Source of the DNA: CAZJJK01 sp964546285
GTDB taxonomy: Bacteria > Spirochaetota > Spirochaetia > Treponematales > Breznakiellaceae
Reading direction: 5' to 3'
Assembly: GCA_964546285.1 (NCBI GenBank)
Contig: CAZJJK010000001.1
Span: forward strand, 1 to 64,000
DNA: 64,000 nucleotides
This document shows positions 33,950 through 41,653 of this stretch, in pieces; position 1 is the stretch's first letter, and each line of letters opens with the position of its first letter. Below the pieces are notes generated by a model. That model made no database searches, was not told the origin of the DNA, and worked only from the letters and a program-made list of their open reading frames with translations. The translations under genes and the position numbers were made by a program.

Positions 33950-34540
33950 TCAATTCGTTTCCGTTTTATCCGCATACTCTTGCGGATAGTGTAACTTACT
34001 ATTATCGGGCTGCAAAGCGTTTTTATCACTGATTGTCGTTTCAAAAAAGCTTACGCACTCTTTTGATCCATAACTCATCCGTTCCTCAAGCGAAGCGCTA
34101 GATCCACAGGGTTTGGGGAGCTGATCAGAAAGCTCGACTAGCCTTATTACGCCTGTCGGACAGACAGTTTCACACAAGCCACAGCCATCGCAACCAGTTC
34201 CAACGATGGGTTTACCCTGATTGTTGATCGTCAATACCGCGTGAGGACAAAGGTCCACACAGGTACCATAGCCTAAACAAGACACACGGCAACTACGATT
34301 TCCGCCATACGGTATATAAGCGATACGACAATCATTAACGCCAGATAAGCGAAACAAACTATACGATGTTTCTGGACCAACACAATAAACAAAGGCTTTT
34401 TTGGTTTTTAATCGCTCGTTTTTTTTCGCTAAGCGTTTTTTATCCTGAATTGAATACAAATCCGATGAAACGAGTATAGAGACGAGAGCGCCAAGCGCCG
34501 CTAAAAGTGCTACGGCTAATACAATAGCTATAACGCTCAT
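33950..34540 (-). CDS. rnfB: RnfB-like membrane ferredoxin lacking the first Fe-S domain
   Basis: A 196-residue protein: an N-terminal membrane helix, a 25-residue charged linker, then the RnfB middle region (FVYCVGPETSYSLFRLSGVN followed by DCRIAY and CRVSCLGYGTCVDLCP) and a final ferredoxin motif (CDGCGLCETVCPTG). Canonical RnfB has an extra N-terminal [4Fe-4S] motif of the CGxCGxPGC type between the helix and this region; it is absent here. Two 4Fe-4S clusters could still be bound. The start overlaps the rnfA stop by four bases. In a canonical complex RnfB accepts electrons from ferredoxin. Confidence 0.85.
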   Translation of the reverse strand: MSVIAIVLAVALLAALGALVSILVSSDLYSIQDKKRLAKKNERLKTKKAFVYCVGPETSYSLFRLSGVNDCRIAYIPYGGNRSCRVSCLGYGTCVDLCPHAVLTINNQGKPIVGTGCDGCGLCETVCPTGVIRLVELSDQLPKPCGSSASLEERMSYGSKECVSFFETTISDKNALQPDNSKLHYPQEYADKTETN

Positions 34541-35133
34541 AGAGCCGTCCTAAATAGGGCAAAAGAAAGTGAGGCTAGATACGCGCAAACAAGTGACAAC
34601 AAGCCTATGGCGATAAGGGAAATTGGCAAACCGCGAAGAATTACGGGAACATGTTCATTTTCAAGTCGTTTCAGTAAAGCCGCGAGGATACAGCCAGTCA
34701 GCCAGAAGCCAGCAGCTTCGGCAACTGAAAATACTAAAGCCGAAACAAAATCTGGAGCGAGCCTCAAGACAAAAAAAGCGTTGCCAATGGCTAAACCATC
34801 GTAAGCTGTTATAGCTAAAGGGTCACCAAGCGGTATATGTATTGAAATACGCGGAAAAATAAAATGATCAATACCATAGCAACATAAGGCTAAAAAAGGA
34901 TAAAGAATGAAAATATTCAAGAAACCAAGCGATAAGGGAGTCAATAAGAAATTATAGAACGCGAATATAATCGGTCCCGTGAGAGCTATTATAATGGCTC
35001 CCCGTCTAGGATCCGGGGTGACGGAATCGGAACTACGAAAAAGATTTCTTAAACCCAAACCAAACTGTAGAAAAACGTTAAAGGAAGCCGCCGCGCTAAT
35101 AGCGATTAGTATTCGATGGATCATAGAGGCCAC
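34537..35133 (-). CDS. rnfA: RnfA-like membrane protein missing conserved cysteines
   Basis: A 198-residue integral membrane protein with six predicted helices, consistent with RnfA in size, topology and gene position. The two Cys that bind the membrane [2Fe-2S] cluster in RnfA/NqrE proteins normally lie in GICPFLG and TTNCAVLG motifs. The aligned stretches here read FLQFGLGLRN (residues 21-30) and ITAYDGLAIGNA (108-119), with no Cys. Other Cys (CCYGID, GCILAA) are elsewhere. It overlaps rnfE by 13 bases and rnfB by four. Assigned by position and hydrophobic pattern; identity with canonical RnfA is low. Confidence 0.72.
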   Translation of the reverse strand: MASMIHRILIAISAAASFNVFLQFGLGLRNLFRSSDSVTPDPRRGAIIIALTGPIIFAFYNFLLTPLSLGFLNIFILYPFLALCCYGIDHFIFPRISIHIPLGDPLAITAYDGLAIGNAFFVLRLAPDFVSALVFSVAEAAGFWLTGCILAALLKRLENEHVPVILRGLPISLIAIGLLSLVCAYLASLSFALFRTAL

Positions 35134-35777
35134 CGACGACTATCGTCATGATACAAACGGCTCCTTAACCCTCTTGCCGCCGCGAAAATATAACCGAAGA
35201 TAATAAAACCGCCCGCGCTAGATGAGATGAGCTTTAACCCACCGTATTCCACACCTGAAGTTAAGATAATGAATAAGCCATCACGCCCTGGCAAAGAAAC
35301 TGTTCCATACCCCAAGGGTTCACGAAAAAGCGCTAAAACAGCGACAAAAGCCGCTACAAGCCCTATTTCGCGAAAAACGCTTACTATTGTCGCGGCGACC
35401 GCCGCTCCCGAAGCGGCTTTCCCTTGAGGGTGTCTACCAAGTAAGCCTGACGCTATCAGCGAGGCTGGCATAAGCAGGTAGTATAGCTCTAATTCAGCCG
35501 ATATAGCTGGTGTTATAAAAGAAGCGACTACATACGCTAAAGCTGATCCGAAAGAGGCGATAAGCAATTGTATAAAACTTTTCCCTTTTTCGGGTCGTAA
35601 TTCAAATGTAAAGTTAGTAATTAACGCTGAGACGATGGAGGAAAATAGAAGAGAAAGCCCTATTAAAATAGCGTGGGCTAAGCGACCGGTACAACCGACC
35701 ATTATAGCGATATGGTACGCTATGGCCGCGACGCCACGGTCATAATTTATCAATCCCTTAGGATCATTGGCCGCCAT
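35121..35777 (-). CDS. rnfE: RnfE-like membrane protein
   Basis: A 218-residue membrane protein with about six helices. The first canonical Cys seems present (MVGCTGRLA, Cys29, matching LGLCPALA), but the second, normally in NCIILGRAEA, is replaced in SLIASGLLGRHPQGKAASG while the following GR and downstream pattern are kept. A FREPLGYGTVSLPG segment matches the GxREILGxGTxFG family motif closely, which makes the RnfE assignment firmer than RnfA. Start and stop overlap its neighbours (14 bases with rnfG, 13 with rnfA). Confidence 0.8.
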   Translation of the reverse strand: MAANDPKGLINYDRGVAAIAYHIAIMVGCTGRLAHAILIGLSLLFSSIVSALITNFTFELRPEKGKSFIQLLIASFGSALAYVVASFITPAISAELELYYLLMPASLIASGLLGRHPQGKAASGAAVAATIVSVFREIGLVAAFVAVLALFREPLGYGTVSLPGRDGLFIILTSGVEYGGLKLISSSAGGFIIFGYIFAAARGLRSRLYHDDSRRWPL

Positions 35778-36237
35778 TCTTTCGCTCCATTGTTTCCGCG
35801 TACCGCTCTAATTTCGCTATCCGGTTAAGATATAAATCAAAAACGCCAGAGGGTAAACGGTCAAGGCTAATACGCGCGGCTTCATTTAAAGGATATGCGC
35901 TTATACCCCTTTCATCGCTATTCCATAAAACGATATAAGAATTACTTTGACTGGCGTAATTTAGAGAGAAAACTAGCGCTATGGTTTTTTGGTCATCTAA
36001 TAAAAAACGGCGCCCTGATAAATCTTTAGGACCATTTGGTCCCCAACTTGGCTGAATATTCTCAACGCGGCGCGAATCGTTTTTGGCGGCTAAAACGCGA
36101 TCAACGGCATTAGCGTAATATAGGCGTTGGTAATAATCCACAGCCCATAAAAAAGAAGCCGTCAACAATATCAGCGTCGTCCACCAAACGAAAACAAGCC
36201 CAATATTCCTAAGGTACGCGGCATCTAGTTTTTTCAA
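35764..36237 (-). CDS. rnfG: RnfG-like protein without a flavinylation motif
   Basis: A 157-residue protein with one N-terminal membrane helix (VFVWWTTLILLTASFLWAVD) and a small extracytoplasmic domain. Identification rests on position between rnfD and rnfE, topology, and overlap with both neighbours. Canonical RnfG is about 200 residues and carries FMN on the Thr of an SGAT-x-[ST] motif near its C-terminus; no such motif occurs here, and the protein ends about 40 residues early. It is therefore unlikely to carry covalent FMN. Confidence 0.65.
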   Translation of the reverse strand: MKKLDAAYLRNIGLVFVWWTTLILLTASFLWAVDYYQRLYYANAVDRVLAAKNDSRRVENIQPSWGPNGPKDLSGRRFLLDDQKTIALVFSLNYASQSNSYIVLWNSDERGISAYPLNEAARISLDRLPSGVFDLYLNRIAKLERYAETMERKNGGQ

Positions 36238-37295
36238 AGTTGCCGCCTCCGAGAGAAGAATAAACTTGTTTCAATAGTGCGCGCTAAGGGGCTAAAAACG
36301 TTTATCGCTAAAGCCGCCGCGACGATGCTGTATGCCTCTCCACAAAAATACCTTAGAAAAAAGGCTAGCAAGGCCGCGATACCGGCCGTTATAAGCTTTC
36401 CTATTCTTGTTTTTTGCGAGACCGATGGATTAGCGGCTAAAACAAAAGCGCCAATCATTACCGCGCCTGTCGATATGCCAAAAAGTATATCGCCGCTAAA
36501 AAGGCCGCCGCCATACGGCAAGGCGCCCCACACACGTACAGCCGTCGCGTACGTAGCTAAATAACATAACGGAACATAGAAAGGGACTAGCGATAAGGCG
36601 ATAGCCACCAAGCTACCAATAAGCAGGGAAGCTAAAGCGCGATCCGCGATAACTGATGAAGACTGAATTATAAATAAATCGATATATCCAGTCGGCAATT
36701 CAGCGCCCATTTTGAAAAAAAGGTTTTCGTTTAGCCACCGGGTGGTATTAAGATCGATATCGGAGAATTTATTCCCAATTATCCTTAAGATCGCTAAGGG
36801 TGAACCTGAGGAATCGTTGACGCCTGAGTTAAGCGCTTCGTTGAGTTTGATCAATGGGCTGTCGCTTATTCCATTTGTAAACGCCTCAGGCCAACAGAAA
36901 CGAACCAGCAGCCAAGCGATCGCCGCTGTGCTAAGCCAATTCGCGCCCAAACCACCAAAACTCCATTTTGTGGTTAAGATAGAGAGCGCGACGCAGAAAG
37001 CCGCTATAGCCGGATTAATCGTATTCGGCAAAAGTACGCTAAAAACCAGAGCCGTCAAAACCGCGCTAAAGTCAGCTATGGTATTACGTTTTTTCCTCAT
37101 CGATAATAAAGCTTCAACCGCCACAGCGGCGCTAATCGCGGCGGCGGCAATTATCAAAGAGGCGAAACCGTCACTTAATGATGATTGCAGGATGGGCAAG
37201 AATAGGCATAAGGCGCCTATAGCCATACGCTTTTCCGTTGTCATAGCGTAACTGATATGAGGCGCTACCCCAACGGTCAAATAACGCTCAGCCAT
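36234..37295 (-). CDS. rnfD: RnfD-like membrane protein with a degenerate flavin site
   Basis: A 353-residue membrane protein with about nine helices. The N-terminal VGVAPHISYAMTTEKRM matches the RnfD/NqrB start (PHxxxxxxxxxxM), KWSFGGLGANWLSTAA the KxxxGGLGxNxFNPA motif, and TGAVMIGAFVLAANPSVSQK the GAFFMATDPVTS segment. The covalent FMN site SGATPL is not intact: the candidate positions read NGISDSPLIKL or NDSSGSPLAIL, both without G-A-[ST]. It overlaps rnfC and rnfG. The fold assignment is good; flavin attachment is doubtful. Confidence 0.82.
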   Translation of the reverse strand: MAERYLTVGVAPHISYAMTTEKRMAIGALCLFLPILQSSLSDGFASLIIAAAAISAAVAVEALLSMRKKRNTIADFSAVLTALVFSVLLPNTINPAIAAFCVALSILTTKWSFGGLGANWLSTAAIAWLLVRFCWPEAFTNGISDSPLIKLNEALNSGVNDSSGSPLAILRIIGNKFSDIDLNTTRWLNENLFFKMGAELPTGYIDLFIIQSSSVIADRALASLLIGSLVAIALSLVPFYVPLCYLATYATAVRVWGALPYGGGLFSGDILFGISTGAVMIGAFVLAANPSVSQKTRIGKLITAGIAALLAFFLRYFCGEAYSIVAAALAINVFSPLARTIETSLFFSRRRQL

Positions 37296-38625
37296 GAGTT
37301 ACGCCCTTCTTTATGACTGAAGATCCACTTTTTCGCGCGGCCAGCCTAATCATTAGAGGGAGAGGTAAGCGCGATGGACAGACAGCGGCGCAACACGCGC
37401 AGCCATGACAACAAGACGCCCCAGCGGCGATAGCCTCATCGTTGCGTTCATTAAGCGCTAGTTTATAGAGACGCTCAGGATCCAAACCAACAGGACATAT
37501 ATTTCGGCAAGCGCCGCAAGCTATACAAGCGGCTTCACTTTGCGCTTGTTTTTGATCAAACCCCATCGCTACCACGGCTGAAACAGTTTTAGTAATTGGA
37601 GTATCCAAATCATCCACGGCAAAAGCGGTTAAAGGCGCGCCTAAAACAATCCGCCGGGCACTATCAATAAGACCGCCACATTCGGCGATGGCGTCGCCTA
37701 TACGCGTGCCTAAACGTAAACGCAATACTGCGGGAGCCTTCACGGCGGAACCGCCAATAGCCACATACCTCTCAATCAGCGGCTTATCCGAGCTAATGGC
37801 TTCTCGTATAGCGAGCAAAGTAGAGGCTGATAGAAATACAGGCGGTTTACCCGCATAATTTCCATCCCTTATCGCCTTTGATAATATTTTATTAAGCTCA
37901 TCCGAAAAATGACAGGGGTATCTATCCCTCACAAAGATTTTTAAGCAATCAAGACCATAACTTCCCACAGCGCGTATAATCGGCTGTATTTCATTAACAT
38001 CGCGCTTAGTGGCAACTATGACAACGGTACTTGTTCTGGCGGCTTTAGCCGCGATAGCCAAGCCTTCAGCCACTTCATTGGGGCGATCCAATAGCACCGC
38101 CCTTTCAGCCGCTTGCCAGGGGTCATCAAAAACAGCTCTTAAAGCAATAGTGTTGCCTACCCCACCACGCGGTGAATTGGCAAGTAATTCCGCTATTGGC
38201 CTACCCGGCTCTTCCATTTCAACGAGACCCTTACTGACAATATTTTTGATTATGTCGTTTGCCGATTCTTTCTTCCAATCAAATAATATCGTCATTCGCC
38301 CAAGTTTTTCAAAAGACCCCTCAAGTTTGATTATCAGCGTCGGAGACGATCTGCCGTCCGGCATTCGCCAAATGATTGATTTGAGTACGACGCCTGGAAT
38401 GGGTGAATGAATATCGGCCTGGCCTGGAGCCTGCGCGCTGCCTAAAAGCTGCCCTTCTCTTACCCTTTCTCCTGGCTCAACTATAGGCTGACAAGGTTTA
38501 CCGCTATGTTGAATCATAGGTATCACGGAAAGCGCGGGTAAAAACGCTATTCTATTTGACGATTCTGACGGGGCATATATATCCTTAAGAAGAATACCCC
38601 CCTTTTTAAAACCATATATTTTCAT
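37288..38625 (-). CDS. rnfC: RnfC-like Fe-S protein lacking flavin/NADH-binding loops
   Basis: A 445-residue peripheral protein. The N-terminal barrel-sandwich domain is recognisable (FKKGGILLKD, IPMIQHSGKPCQPIVEPGER, DIHSPIPGVVLKSI). Two ferredoxin-type clusters near the C-terminus are intact (CIACGACRNICPVGLDP and CCHGCACCAAVCPSRLPL). Between them the NuoF-like region has lost the GGAGFPTHVK loop (here KGLVEMEEPGRPIAEL) and the ECEP segment (here RAVFDDPW), which bind FMN and NADH in canonical RnfC. It therefore may not oxidise or reduce NAD. Its ATG overlaps the stop of the upstream membrane protein gene (ATGA). Confidence 0.85.
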   Translation of the reverse strand: MKIYGFKKGGILLKDIYAPSESSNRIAFLPALSVIPMIQHSGKPCQPIVEPGERVREGQLLGSAQAPGQADIHSPIPGVVLKSIIWRMPDGRSSPTLIIKLEGSFEKLGRMTILFDWKKESANDIIKNIVSKGLVEMEEPGRPIAELLANSPRGGVGNTIALRAVFDDPWQAAERAVLLDRPNEVAEGLAIAAKAARTSTVVIVATKRDVNEIQPIIRAVGSYGLDCLKIFVRDRYPCHFSDELNKILSKAIRDGNYAGKPPVFLSASTLLAIREAISSDKPLIERYVAIGGSAVKAPAVLRLRLGTRIGDAIAECGGLIDSARRIVLGAPLTAFAVDDLDTPITKTVSAVVAMGFDQKQAQSEAACIACGACRNICPVGLDPERLYKLALNERNDEAIAAGASCCHGCACCAAVCPSRLPLPLMIRLAARKSGSSVIKKGVTHG

Positions 38626-40025
38626 GCCGCCGCTTCCCTACGAATAAGTATAGGAGAGTATCGACGCCGCGCGGATGTGAAAGCCGCGATTGAAACTAAC
38701 AACATAAGCACGCCGATAATAGCCGCTATTATCTTTACGGTCACGCCATTTTTGTTAAGAAATTTAGTACTAGAATTAACTAGAAAACGCTCAACAGGCG
38801 GCAGCTCAATCGGCTCATCCTCTATTTCAAATTTCTCTCCAGGAAGTAATAAACCGTCTGTATCTATAACAAAACCACCGTATGGCAAATGAGCTAAGGA
38901 CCTAAGGCGGCTAAGCGCGAAGGATTTTTGATACGTTATATGTTTTTCATACTCTTCAATAGTTACCTCGGCATCGTTATAAATTATCGAATTGGCACTA
39001 TTTGTCCTCGTTTTCGTAAAACCGTTTTGAACAACAAAGGCCGCTAAAACGACAATCGCGAACACTGGTCCTAATCTTAAAAAGAAACGGGATCTATCTA
39101 TATCCTCTCTTAGGATTTTTACTGGCACAAAACGCAGTCTTGAGCGCTTCATGTTTTTTACCGCGATAATAGCGGGTACTAGAAAGGTCGCGGCGATAGC
39201 GCTTGCGGCTCCCGCCAGCGTGATAAAAACGGGCACATCGCCAATTACGGCACCAGCCATGCCCATAGCGATAAAGCCTAGCGCAAGTGCTGACGAACTC
39301 TCATCATGAAACGTTGAAACGATAATACGCCGTAAAGCTTTCCACGTATAAGCCGTGGACATGCGCGAAGCTAAGGATATAACGAGGTCCTTAATTATTA
39401 CAATACCAAGGAATAAACCTATAGCGACAGCTAAACCGCCCACCCCTAATCCGCTTAAGCCGAGAAGAGCGGGCAAAGCTGGCAGCGTTGGACGGGTATC
39501 TCCAAAAGAAAAGAACGTAATTATTACTGAGATTAAGAAAAAAATGACGCATAACCATTCAACGCGCCCTGGTAAACGCAGTTGATAGGCTATATCAGGA
39601 AGAGCCTTCCGCAGTGATTTTTTTAAAGCCGCGGCTGTTCCTTTCATAGGAAGGTATATATGACGGTATCCATCGCTATGGAAGAACAGTTTTAAGCGCT
39701 CAGCGTATCCATCATTCCTAGGATCATCTTTATCAAGCCGCTCAGAATAGTTGTCAAGCGGCACGCGCTCCAATGAGTTAAAAGCGGCGATATCGACCCA
39801 TTGCGACTCTTCTGAAATAAGCCCAATAAAACCCGACGAGCGCAATACCTTCTCTACAGACTGGCTGTCGTATGATTCCGGTATAGACAGGACAGCATAA
39901 GAAGAGGTGGCGCTATACGAAATAAGACTAGAAAGTATTTTAACAAAACCGACTAAGGCTATAAGAGCGGAAAAACAAGCAATTAGGATAATTGGATTTG
40001 AAAAACGTTGAAAAATATTCCTCAT
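38622..40025 (-). CDS. Multi-pass membrane protein of unknown function coupled to rnfC
   Basis: From the ATG at 40025 it has 467 residues. It begins with a membrane helix (NPIILIACFSALIALVGFV), then an extracytoplasmic domain of about 130 residues (SATSSYAVLSIPES onward), about six further helices (residues 150-320), a second soluble segment, and a final helix followed by a basic tail. No cofactor or catalytic motif and no family are recognised. Its stop overlaps the rnfC start by four bases, so it is made in step with RnfC and may be an extra subunit or assembly partner of this unusual Rnf-like complex. A TTG at 40046 is an alternative start. Confidence 0.65.
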   Translation of the reverse strand: MRNIFQRFSNPIILIACFSALIALVGFVKILSSLISYSATSSYAVLSIPESYDSQSVEKVLRSSGFIGLISEESQWVDIAAFNSLERVPLDNYSERLDKDDPRNDGYAERLKLFFHSDGYRHIYLPMKGTAAALKKSLRKALPDIAYQLRLPGRVEWLCVIFFLISVIITFFSFGDTRPTLPALPALLGLSGLGVGGLAVAIGLFLGIVIIKDLVISLASRMSTAYTWKALRRIIVSTFHDESSSALALGFIAMGMAGAVIGDVPVFITLAGAASAIAATFLVPAIIAVKNMKRSRLRFVPVKILREDIDRSRFFLRLGPVFAIVVLAAFVVQNGFTKTRTNSANSIIYNDAEVTIEEYEKHITYQKSFALSRLRSLAHLPYGGFVIDTDGLLLPGEKFEIEDEPIELPPVERFLVNSSTKFLNKNGVTVKIIAAIIGVLMLLVSIAAFTSARRRYSPILIRREAAA

Positions 40026-40032
40026 CTGCCGC

Positions 40033-40479
40033 CTACAGTACGGCAAACGCCACAGCGATAAAAAAACCGATAAAGGTACCTACTATTACTTCCAAAGGCG
40101 CGTGCCCTTGGATTTCCTTTACCGGTAAATAGTCAATACCTATACGCTCCGCCGTCTCGGTTCCCAGCTTATTAAGCGACCGAGCCTGAAGCCCAGATGA
40201 TCGCCTTACCCCAAGCGAATCGCGAATGACGATTAGAGCTAAACATAAAGAAACAATAAAGAGATCGGAAGACAGACCATCGCGGAAACCTACCGAAGTC
40301 GTCAATGACGCCACCAACGATGAGTGGCTGGAAGGCATGCCGCCGGTTTTCCACAGCAAGGTTAAAGCTATACCCTTGGCGCTTTTCCGTGTGGTTCGCA
40401 ATATAAGTATTATCGCTTTTATAAGCTGAGCTAAAAACCAACTTGTGATGCAAGATAAAAAAACCGGATTTTCAAACAT
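40033..40479 (-). CDS. DUF212/divergent PAP2-family membrane protein
   Basis: A 148-residue membrane protein from the ATG at 40479 (frame open to 40557). The WKTGGMPSSHSSLVASLTT segment and IVIRDSLGVRRSSGLQARSL are diagnostic of the DUF212/YuiD family, described as divergent PAP2 or vanadium-haloperoxidase-related proteins. The SSH phosphatase-like motif and Arg-Asp pair are present, so lipid phosphatase activity is possible but unproven. It is the first gene of the operon running through rnfCDGEAB to GH57. A TATAAT -10 lies at 40527-40522 on this strand. Confidence 0.85.
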   Translation of the reverse strand: MFENPVFLSCITSWFLAQLIKAIILILRTTRKSAKGIALTLLWKTGGMPSSHSSLVASLTTSVGFRDGLSSDLFIVSLCLALIVIRDSLGVRRSSGLQARSLNKLGTETAERIGIDYLPVKEIQGHAPLEVIVGTFIGFFIAVAFAVL

Positions 40480-40521
40480 TGAGACGATTCCGGAGCGGTA
40501 AAAAATGTTCAATGAAGCCAC

Positions 40522-40527
40522 ATTATA
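40522..40527 (-). promoter_or_regulatory. -10 box of the DUF212-rnf operon
   Basis: TATAAT on the minus strand, with a predicted start near 40515 and a leader of about 36 bases to the ATG at 40479. A good -35 is not found at 17 bases; a TTGACA upstream is 24 bases away. Confidence 0.4.
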
Positions 40528-40547
40528 ACAATCCCTTAGGCTGACAC

Positions 40548-40560
40548 CTCTTGTCAAGAG
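40548..40560. promoter_or_regulatory. Perfect inverted repeat CTCTTG-T-CAAGAG upstream of the rnf operon
   Basis: A 13-base palindrome with six-base arms about 20 bases upstream of the operon's -10 box. It overlaps the only TTGACA near the promoter. Position and symmetry fit a regulator-binding site, but no partner is known. Confidence 0.4.
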
Positions 40561-40608
40561 CTAAATACCCTTGAATTTGAAATTATCTTAGTCTAAGAGC
40601 TATCGCTA

Positions 40609-40637
40609 TTGACCCCCTTAAGCCGCCAGCATACAGT
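40609..40637 (+). promoter_or_regulatory. Near-leaderless promoter of the rluD-like gene
   Basis: TTGACC (40609-40614), a 17-base spacer and TACAGT (40632-40637) end nine bases before the GTG start at 40647. Confidence 0.55.
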
Positions 40638-40646
40638 GGATAAATT

Positions 40647-41645
40647 GTGGAGCTTTATGCCGCGGCTAATGATGCCAATCGTCGCCTGGATCGCGTTTTA
40701 CGTGTTTATTTTAATACTATGCCGCTTTCCGCCATTCACCGCTTGCTCAGGCAGGGGAAAATTCGCCTTGGCGGGCGTAAAGCCTCAGCCGCCAGCCGTG
40801 TAGCGGCAGGCGATCTTATTTCTATCGATGTGGATATAATAAATGGACGTTCCGATTCAGACGCGCCAAAGTCAGCTTCCACTTCAAAACTAATCATTCT
40901 CGCTGAAACAAAACATTGGATTATTCTGTCAAAGCCGACAGGTATAGCCGTACATGGCCAATCAAGTTTGGATACCGAGCTTCGCCGCTATCTGGAGGGA
41001 CGCATCGAAGCTTCGCTTTCCTTTAAGTGCGGCCCCTTACATCGATTGGATAAGGGCACAAGCGGCATAATAGTTTTTTCTAAAAGCTTGAGCGGCGCTC
41101 AAGCTTTTAGCGAAGCCCTCCAAAAGGGCGCGGTTCGTAAACGGTATATAGCCATACTAGAAGGCGCTCTTCAGGAACCCTGCCTTTGGACGGACCAATT
41201 GTATCGCGCATCGAATTCTCGTATCAGCATTGTTTCCGTAGCGTCGTCTTCGTCACCGGGGCTATTAGCGATTTCAAAAGTATGGCCTCTCGCGTATTCG
41301 AATAAAATAGATAATCGGCCAGGAAATAAAACGTCCCCAAATAATTATACTTTAGCTCTTGTTGAAATAGAAACTGGGCGCACCCATCAAATTCGCGCTC
41401 AGGCCGCGTCGCGCGGGCATCCTCTTGTTGGAGATCGTTTATATGGCGCTCTTCCCTGTGCACAGCCCTTTTTTCTCCACGCGTATGAACTAATCATCGA
41501 TCCGTTATATGATCCGGATAAAGCGACTCCGCTTTGCGCACCGCCCCCACTGAGTTTCTTACATCACGTAAATGAATACTTTGGCCCAATGTGGAGCGAT
41601 CATTTGGAAAAAGGGCTTTCCAGTGATGAAATGCTTCGCTTATAA
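40647..41645 (+). CDS. RluD-like pseudouridine synthase
   Basis: A 332-residue RNA-modifying enzyme that isomerises uridine to pseudouridine, most likely in 23S rRNA. An N-terminal S4 RNA-binding domain (LSAIHRLLRQGKIRLGGRKA) precedes the catalytic RluA-family motif HRLDKGTSGIIVFSKS with the essential Asp, and a C-terminal GRTHQIRAQAASRGHPLVGD motif completes the signature. The exact target (RluD-, RluC- or RluA-type) cannot be told by eye. The start is GTG at 40647, supported by a promoter ending nine bases upstream. The next gene begins eight bases after the stop and has its own -10 box overlapping it. Confidence 0.9.
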   Translation: MELYAAANDANRRLDRVLRVYFNTMPLSAIHRLLRQGKIRLGGRKASAASRVAAGDLISIDVDIINGRSDSDAPKSASTSKLIILAETKHWIILSKPTGIAVHGQSSLDTELRRYLEGRIEASLSFKCGPLHRLDKGTSGIIVFSKSLSGAQAFSEALQKGAVRKRYIAILEGALQEPCLWTDQLYRASNSRISIVSVASSSSPGLLAISKVWPLAYSNKIDNRPGNKTSPNNYTLALVEIETGRTHQIRAQAASRGHPLVGDRLYGALPCAQPFFLHAYELIIDPLYDPDKATPLCAPPPLSFLHHVNEYFGPMWSDHLEKGLSSDEMLRL

Positions 41646-41646
41646 T
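41641..41646 (+). promoter_or_regulatory. -10 box for the P-loop/Asp23 gene, leaderless
   Basis: An exact TATAAT overlaps the rluD-like stop codon and ends seven bases before the ATG at 41654. No Shine-Dalgarno sequence is present. The -35 region (TTCCAG at 17 bases) is poor. Confidence 0.5.
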
Positions 41647-41653
41647 TATATAT

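Noticed and set aside
40558..40646. Possible tRNA in a short spacer
   Set aside because: No cloverleaf, T-loop or CCA-like end could be found here or in the other spacers I examined by eye.
40609..40803. 64-codon frame beginning before the rluD-like gene
   Set aside because: It is in a different frame from the pseudouridine synthase, overlaps its S4 domain and includes the promoter.
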